Source of the DNA: Rhizobium etli_C
GTDB taxonomy: Bacteria > Pseudomonadota > Alphaproteobacteria > Rhizobiales > Rhizobiaceae
NCBI RefSeq assembly: GCF_014198605.1
Contig: NZ_JACIHU010000004.1
Direction: 5' to 3' (one strand)
DNA: 64,000 nt
The translations under genes and the position numbers were made by a program. Below, piece after piece: positions 59,000 to 64,000 of this stretch. Under the pieces are notes generated by a model. The model made no database searches. It saw nothing but the letters and a program-made list of their open reading frames with translations, and had not been told where the DNA came from. The first letter of the stretch is position 1, and each line of letters opens with the position of its first letter.

Positions 59000-60502
59000 A
59001 TGACCTCCGCCCTCGAGAAAAACCGGCCCGGTGCGGCCTTCGCCTTCGACAACAGCTATGCCGGCCTGCCGCAGCGCTTCTTTGCGGCGCAGATGCCGAC
59101 TGAAGTGGCGGAGCCCTGGCTGATCAAGCTCAACGAGCCGCTGGCCGCCGAGCTCGGGCTCGACGTCGAGGCGCTGCGGCGCGACGGCGCGGCGATCTTT
59201 TCCGGCAATCTCGTTCCGGAAGGCGCACAACCGCTGGCGATGGCCTATGCCGGCCATCAGTTCGGCGGCTTCTCGCCGCAGCTCGGCGACGGCCGGGCGA
59301 TCCTGCTCGGCGAGGTGATCGATCGCAGCGGCAGGCGCTTCGATATCCAGCTGAAGGGCGCCGGGCCGACACCTTTCTCGCGGCGCGGCGACGGGCGGGC
59401 AGCCCTCGGGCCGGTGCTACGCGAATATATCATCAGCGAAGCAATGTTTGCGCTCGGCATTCCGGCGACGCGGGCGCTGGCGGCGGTGACGACGGGCGAG
59501 CCGGTCTACAGGGAAGAGGTGCTGCCGGGTGCGGTCTTCACCCGCGTCGCGGCCAGCCATATCAGGGTCGGCACCTTCCAGTTTTTTGCGGCGCGCGGCG
59601 ACACCGACGGTGTGCGGGCGCTTGCCGATTATGTGATCGACCGGCATTACCCCACCCTGAAAGAAACCGACAATCCCTATCTCGCGCTGTTCGAGGCGGT
59701 TTCGGAACGCCAGGCGGCGCTGATCGCCCGCTGGCTGCATGTCGGCTTCATCCATGGCGTGATGAATACGGACAATATGACGATCTCGGGCGAGACGATC
59801 GATTTCGGCCCCTGCGCCTTCATGGATGCCTATGATCCGGCGACCGTGTTCTCGTCGATCGACCAGCATGGCCGTTACGCCTATGCCAACCAGCCGGCCA
59901 TCGGCCAATGGAACCTCGCGCGGCTCGGCGAAACGCTGCTGCCGCTGATCGACGCCGAGCTCGACGGCGCAGTCGATAAGGCGAATGTGGTGATCCGGGC
60001 TTATGGCGAGCAGTTCCAGGCGCATTGGCTGGCCGGTATGCGGAAAAAGATCGGCCTTGCCGGCGAAGAGGAAGGTGATCTCGATCTGGTGCAGGCGCTG
60101 CTGTCGCTGATGCAGGCGCAGGGCTCCGATTTCACCCTGACCTTCCGCCGGCTGTCGGACCTTGCCGGCGACGAGGCGGCGGAGCCCGCCTTTGCCGCAA
60201 GTTTCCGCGAGGCGGAGGCCGGCCGTCCCTGGCTCACGCGATGGCGCGAGCGACTGTCGCGCGATCCGCAGACCGCCAGCGAGCGCGCCACCGCCATGCG
60301 CGGCGTCAATCCGGCCTTCATTCCGCGCAATCACCGCGTCGAACAGGCGATCGAGGCCGCGGTCGAAAACGGCGATTTCTCGTTGTTCGAGGCGCTGCTG
60401 ACCGTGCTCGCCAGGCCCTATGACGACCAGCCGGAGTTCGCCGCCTATAGCGAGCCGCCGAAGCCGCATGAGCGGGTGCTTGCGACCTTCTGCGGGACGT
60501 GA
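59000..60502 (+). CDS. selO: Protein adenylyltransferase SelO (YdiU/UPF0061)
   Basis: A 500-residue pseudokinase-fold AMPylase. Blocks seen are MAYAGHQFGGFSPQLGDGRA, IQLKGAGPTPFSRRGDGRAA, REYIISEAMFALGIPATRAL and HGVMNTDNMTISGETIDFGP (metal and catalytic region). The C-terminus TFCGT keeps the conserved Cys. SelO transfers AMP to Ser/Thr/Tyr of target proteins in redox stress. ATG 59000 gives the standard start; an in-frame ATG at 58949 is less likely. Confidence 0.93.
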   Translation: MTSALEKNRPGAAFAFDNSYAGLPQRFFAAQMPTEVAEPWLIKLNEPLAAELGLDVEALRRDGAAIFSGNLVPEGAQPLAMAYAGHQFGGFSPQLGDGRAILLGEVIDRSGRRFDIQLKGAGPTPFSRRGDGRAALGPVLREYIISEAMFALGIPATRALAAVTTGEPVYREEVLPGAVFTRVAASHIRVGTFQFFAARGDTDGVRALADYVIDRHYPTLKETDNPYLALFEAVSERQAALIARWLHVGFIHGVMNTDNMTISGETIDFGPCAFMDAYDPATVFSSIDQHGRYAYANQPAIGQWNLARLGETLLPLIDAELDGAVDKANVVIRAYGEQFQAHWLAGMRKKIGLAGEEEGDLDLVQALLSLMQAQGSDFTLTFRRLSDLAGDEAAEPAFAASFREAEAGRPWLTRWRERLSRDPQTASERATAMRGVNPAFIPRNHRVEQAIEAAVENGDFSLFEALLTVLARPYDDQPEFAAYSEPPKPHERVLATFCGT

Positions 60503-60642
60503 GCGGCTCCAATACAACCGTACCGTGACATCCGCCTGCGGCAAATGCAGCCGTTGAAAGGCATGTCCTTTGCGCTATCTGGCTGATCGGCGGGGCTTTT
60601 CCGCCCTTCTTCACCCGGCGAACCTCAGCGGGAGACAGCCTT

Positions 60643-62982
60643 ATGGCGATCGTCATCACCTCCATCCTTTTCATCATCATCGGACTGGCGCTCGGCGGCG
60701 GCGGGCTCTGGCTCGTCACGCTCGGCGGCAGCGTCTTCTATCTGTTCGCCGGGCTGATGTTCCTGATCACCGCCGGGCTGCTTCTGATGCGCAAGGTGGT
60801 GGCGCTCTGGGTCTATGCGGTGCTCGTCATCGCCGCACTCGCCTGGGCGGTCTGGGAGGTCGGCTTCGACTGGTGGCAGCTCGGGCCGCGCGGCGGCCTG
60901 ATCATCCTGCTCGGGCTCTGGCTGCTGACGCCCTGGATCCGCCGGCCGCTCGGCTTTCGCAGCCCGACCGGCATCACCTATGGCGCCAATCCCTGGCCGC
61001 TTGCGGTGCCCGTTCTTCTTGCCATAGCCGTCGCCCTCTATTCGATGACGACAGATCCGCATGATCTTGCCGGCGATCTGCCTAGGGATGAGGTCGCTGC
61101 CAGCTCCGTTTTCGGCGGCAGCGTGCCGGATGGAGAATGGCATCAATACGGCCGCACGCCCTTCGGCCAGCGTTATTCGCCGCTCGACCAGATCACCGTC
61201 GACAACGTCTCCACCCTCAAGGAGGCGTGGCGATATCAGACCGGCGACGTCAAGCGGCCGGACGACATCAGCGAGACGACCTATCAGGTGACGCCGCTCA
61301 AGGTGAAGGACACGCTCTATCTGTGCACGCCGCATAACTGGGCGATCGCGCTCGACGCCAAGACCGGCAAGGAGAAATGGAAATATGACTCCAATTCCGG
61401 CATGAACCCCAACCGGCAGCATCAGACCTGCCGCGGCGTCACCTATTATGCCGACCCCGACGTCGCCGCCGGCCAGCCCTGCGCCGAGCGCGTTTACCTG
61501 CCGACCTCCGATGCCCGGCTGATCGCCCTCGACGCGGCGGACGGTAAGGTCTGCACCGGCTTTGCCGATCAGGGCGTGCTGCATCTCGAAACCGGCATGC
61601 GCTTCAACCCGGCCGGCTATTATTATTCCACCTCGCCGCCGGTCGCCATGGCCGGCAAGATCATCATCGGTGGGGCGGTCAACGACAATTATTCGACCGA
61701 GGCGCAGTCCGGCGTCATCCGCGCCTTCGACATCAAGACCGGCGCGCTGGTGTGGAACTGGGATTCGGGCAATCCTGATGTGACGACGCCGATCGCCGCC
61801 GGCCAGACCTATACGACCAACTCGCCGAACAGCTGGTCGGTCTTCAGCGTCGACGAGGCGCTCGGCATGGTTTACATCCCGCTCGGCAATCAGGTGCCCG
61901 ATCAGCTCGGCATCAACCGCAGCGACAATGTCGAGAAATTCTCCTCCTCGATCGTCGCGCTCGACATCGCCACCGGCCAGTTGCGCTGGGTGCGCCAGAC
62001 CGTCCATCACGATCTCTGGGATATGGACGTGCCGGCCCAGCCGGCGCTGATCGACCTGACGAAAGAAGACGGCAGCGTCGTTCCCGCCCTGGTCGGCCCG
62101 ACCAAGCAGGGCGATCTCTATGTGCTCGACCGGCGCAGCGGCGAGCCGATCATCCCCATCAAGGAGATCCCGGCGCCTGATGGAGCGATCTCCGGCGATC
62201 ATACCTCGCCGACGCAGCCGATCTCCGACCTTACCTTCTCGCCCGATCCGCTGAAGGAAAAGGACATGTGGGGCGTGTCGCTGTTCGACCAGCTCGTCTG
62301 CCGCATCGATTTCCACCGCTACCGCTATGACGGACGCTATACGCCGCCGTCACTCGAAGGGACGATCGTCTATCCCGGCAATTTCGGCACGTTCAACTGG
62401 GGCAGCGTCGCGGTGGATCCCGAGCGGCAGATCATGTTCGGCATGCCGACCTACCTCGCCTTCACCTCGCGCCTGGTGCCGGCTGCCGACATTCCGCCGC
62501 GCGGCCAGGATGAAAAGGGCAGCGAACAGGGGCTCAACCGCAATGACGGCGCGCCCTACGGCGTCTTTATGGGGCCTTTCCTCGGACCGCTGCAGATCCC
62601 CTGCCAGGCGCCGCCATGGGGCTATGTCGCCGGCGTCGACCTGCGCACCGGCAAGATCGCCTACATGCACAAGAACGGCACCGTGCACGACATGACGCCG
62701 CTGCCCCTGCCCTTCAAGGTCGGCGTGCCCGGCATCGGCGGGCCGATGCTGACCAAGGGTGGCGTCGCCTTCCTCGGGGCCGCAGTCGACAACTACCTGC
62801 GCGCCTATGACGTGACCAGCGGCCGGGAACTCTGGCGGGCACGGCTTCCGGCCGGCGGCCAGGCGACGCCGATGACCTATACGACCGACGACGACAAGCA
62901 ATATGTCGTCATGGTCGCCGGCGGCCACGGCTCGGTCGGCACCAAGCCGGGCGATTATGTGATTGCTTATACGCTGCCGTGA
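60643..62982 (+). CDS. gcd: Membrane-bound PQQ-dependent glucose dehydrogenase
   Basis: A 779-residue protein. Five TM segments lie at about residues 5-140, then an eight-bladed propeller dehydrogenase domain, with EWHQYGRTPFGQRYSPLDQI, GMVYIPLGNQVPDQLG, WDMDVPAQPALIDLTKEDGS and GYVAGVDLRTGKIAYMHKNG. It oxidises glucose to gluconolactone in the periplasm with electrons to ubiquinone. The PQQ biosynthesis genes are not in the window. GCGGGAGACAGCCTT precedes the ATG. Confidence 0.94.
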   Translation: MAIVITSILFIIIGLALGGGGLWLVTLGGSVFYLFAGLMFLITAGLLLMRKVVALWVYAVLVIAALAWAVWEVGFDWWQLGPRGGLIILLGLWLLTPWIRRPLGFRSPTGITYGANPWPLAVPVLLAIAVALYSMTTDPHDLAGDLPRDEVAASSVFGGSVPDGEWHQYGRTPFGQRYSPLDQITVDNVSTLKEAWRYQTGDVKRPDDISETTYQVTPLKVKDTLYLCTPHNWAIALDAKTGKEKWKYDSNSGMNPNRQHQTCRGVTYYADPDVAAGQPCAERVYLPTSDARLIALDAADGKVCTGFADQGVLHLETGMRFNPAGYYYSTSPPVAMAGKIIIGGAVNDNYSTEAQSGVIRAFDIKTGALVWNWDSGNPDVTTPIAAGQTYTTNSPNSWSVFSVDEALGMVYIPLGNQVPDQLGINRSDNVEKFSSSIVALDIATGQLRWVRQTVHHDLWDMDVPAQPALIDLTKEDGSVVPALVGPTKQGDLYVLDRRSGEPIIPIKEIPAPDGAISGDHTSPTQPISDLTFSPDPLKEKDMWGVSLFDQLVCRIDFHRYRYDGRYTPPSLEGTIVYPGNFGTFNWGSVAVDPERQIMFGMPTYLAFTSRLVPAADIPPRGQDEKGSEQGLNRNDGAPYGVFMGPFLGPLQIPCQAPPWGYVAGVDLRTGKIAYMHKNGTVHDMTPLPLPFKVGVPGIGGPMLTKGGVAFLGAAVDNYLRAYDVTSGRELWRARLPAGGQATPMTYTTDDDKQYVVMVAGGHGSVGTKPGDYVIAYTLP

Positions 62983-63010
62983 TGGGGAGGTTGCGCCCTC
63001 GTTGCGGAAG

Positions 63011-63157
63011 GAAAACCCCTCCCCAACCCCTCCCCACAAGGGGGAGGGGCTTAACTTGCCGCACCCGCTTTCCAGGTATCTGACGTTTCGGGAAGGGCGA
63101 GGCGGTGCTCCGGGTTAGTCCCTCCCCCTTGTGGGGAGGGGTTGGGGAAGGGTTTTC
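63011..63157. repeat. Large inverted repeat with about 38-bp arms
   Basis: The left arm (63011-63049) and right arm (63120-63157) are near-perfect inverted copies with one mismatch over 38 bp, made of CCCCTCCCC/GGGGAGGGG modules, around a 70-bp centre. It lies between convergent gcd and beta-lactamase genes. Such GGGGAGGGG/TTGGGG elements are common in rhizobial intergenic DNA. Confidence 0.8.
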
Positions 63158-63192
63158 ACTTGCACACCGAGCAGCTGTCGCATCTTCACCAC

Positions 63193-64000
63193 TCACACCA
63201 TCTCGACAATCATCCGCCCCACCTCGGCAAAGACCGGATTGAGCTCCTTCGCCGGCACCGTCGCCTCGGCGATATAGACGGCGGCGACGATCGGGCCGCG
63301 GTCGGGGGGCCAGATGACGGCGATGTCGCCGAGCGAACCGTTCGGGCCGGTGCCGGTCTTGTCGCCGACCTTCCAATCGGTCGGCAGGCCGGCCCTCAGC
63401 CGCTCCTTGCCGGTCGTGCTTGCGACCAGCCAGGCGATCAGCCTGTTGCAGGAGGCTTCCGTCAGCACCGAGCCGAGCGTCAGATTGCCAAGCGTATCGA
63501 GCATCGCATCTGGTGTCGTCGTGTCGCGCGGATCGCCCTTCCTGCCCTCGTTCAGCGTCGGCTCGGTGCGGTCGAGACGGGTCGTGCCGTCGCCGATCGA
63601 GCGCAGCCAGTCGGTCAGCCCCGCAGGCCCGCCGAAGCTTTCGAGCAGCAGGTTGCCGGCGGTATTGTCGCTGAGCGTCACCGCCGCATCGCAGAGTTCG
63701 GCGATCGTCATGCCGTCGGCGCCTGCGTGTTTTTCGCTGATCGGCGAATAGTCGACAAGCTTATCCTTGCCGTAGGTCACCCGCCGGTCGAGGCTCTCGT
63801 CGCCCTTGTCGACGCGGGCCAGCACGAAGCCGGCGGCCAGCGCCTTGAAGGTGCTGCACATCGGAAAGGCTTCGCTGCCGCGATAGCCGAAGGAGATGCT
63901 GGTCTGGGTGTCGAGCACCGAGACGCCGAGGCGCCCGCCGGTGCGTTTTTCCAGCTCGGCCAGGCGGCGCTCGACATTGTCGTCGCCCTCCTGGCTGTTC
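63193..64000 (-). CDS. Class A beta-lactamase (5' end outside window)
   Basis: The frame is open through the right window edge; 269 codons are visible and the signal peptide is missing. Class A motifs are present: STFK (Ser70-x-x-Lys), SDN (Ser130), EPTLNE (Glu166 region) and DKTGTG (Lys234-Thr-Gly). The GRLGVSVLDTQTSISFGYRG strand is typical. It hydrolyses beta-lactams in the periplasm and is probably chromosomal and intrinsic. No AmpR-type regulator can be seen inside the window. Confidence 0.92.
   Translation of the reverse strand, partial: NSQEGDDNVERRLAELEKRTGGRLGVSVLDTQTSISFGYRGSEAFPMCSTFKALAAGFVLARVDKGDESLDRRVTYGKDKLVDYSPISEKHAGADGMTIAELCDAAVTLSDNTAGNLLLESFGGPAGLTDWLRSIGDGTTRLDRTEPTLNEGRKGDPRDTTTPDAMLDTLGNLTLGSVLTEASCNRLIAWLVASTTGKERLRAGLPTDWKVGDKTGTGPNGSLGDIAVIWPPDRGPIVAAVYIAEATVPAKELNPVFAEVGRMIVEMV

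Noticed and set aside
60625..62316. 563-codon minus-strand frame opposite gcd
   Set aside because: Antisense shadow of the PQQ dehydrogenase; composition is not protein-like.
1..64000. Search for tRNA, rRNA, insertion sequences, phage genes and attachment sites
   Set aside because: Nothing with cloverleaf or rRNA character, transposase or integrase motifs was recognised by eye; a covariance or HMM scan would be needed to exclude divergent cases.

Overview
The window looks like chromosomal DNA of an alphaproteobacterium of the Rhizobium / Agrobacterium group, most likely Rhizobium sensu stricto. This rests on the high GC content, strong GC3 bias with long antisense shadow frames, a MucR/Ros zinc-finger regulator, a seven-gene Mrp/Pha cation antiporter operon, families typical of Rhizobiales (DUF982, DUF930, DUF1491, DUF2336, DUF5330, Usg, SPW) and Rhizobium-type palindromic intergenic repeats. 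No rRNA, tRNA, CRISPR array, phage gene or transposase was recognised. Species assignment is inference.

Layout. 0-16 kb: regulators paired with enzymes or transporters (GST/LysR, MocR/degenerate HtrA, LysR/DHA2 efflux pump, SDR/TetR), a fatty acid desaturase, a YcgN-type Cys-cluster protein, a class A penicillin-binding protein and a DUF1214/DUF1254 pair. 16-25 kb: a 1-kb stretch with no convincing gene, then DUF2336, DUF1491, a soluble chemotaxis receptor with a putative C-terminal sensor domain, a peptidoglycan-binding membrane protein overlapping a histidine kinase, DUF5330, sufE and mucR. 25.6-31.9 kb: the complete Mrp operon (A to G, all leftward, mostly overlapping). 32-33.2 kb: msrB and a DUF982 protein.

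33.3-43.7 kb is a largely co-oriented stress island: DegP-type protease, SPW membrane protein, a stand-alone NDUFS4-like protein, two Hsp20 chaperones, a glycogen-debranching-type glucosidase, a GT4 glycosyltransferase, and groES-groEL. Its control signals can be read directly: a ROSE-type RNA thermometer in front of one hsp20, a CIRCE element in front of groES, and an identical 11-mer containing CTTGAAA (a likely RpoH -35) upstream of both.

43.8-64 kb returns to mixed housekeeping and accessory genes: Usg, pentapeptide protein, GNAT acetyltransferase, hemolysin III-like protein, a universal stress protein behind a perfect FixK/FNR box, a ring-cleavage-type VOC protein with a Tat-like leader, an AI-2E family permease with an FAD oxidoreductase, a NodB-like deacetylase, oligopeptidase B, a TetR gene with a palindromic operator beside a homocysteine S-methyltransferase homologue, a second DHA2 pump, SelO, membrane PQQ glucose dehydrogenase and a class A beta-lactamase cut by the window edge.

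No wholly new multi-gene system is obvious. The items most worth following are the HtrA homologue that has lost all three triad residues, the heat-shock island with its embedded NDUFS4-like gene and RNA thermometer, the FixK-box stress protein, the heptad-repeat ORF coupled to ycgN, and the nested palindromic repeats.
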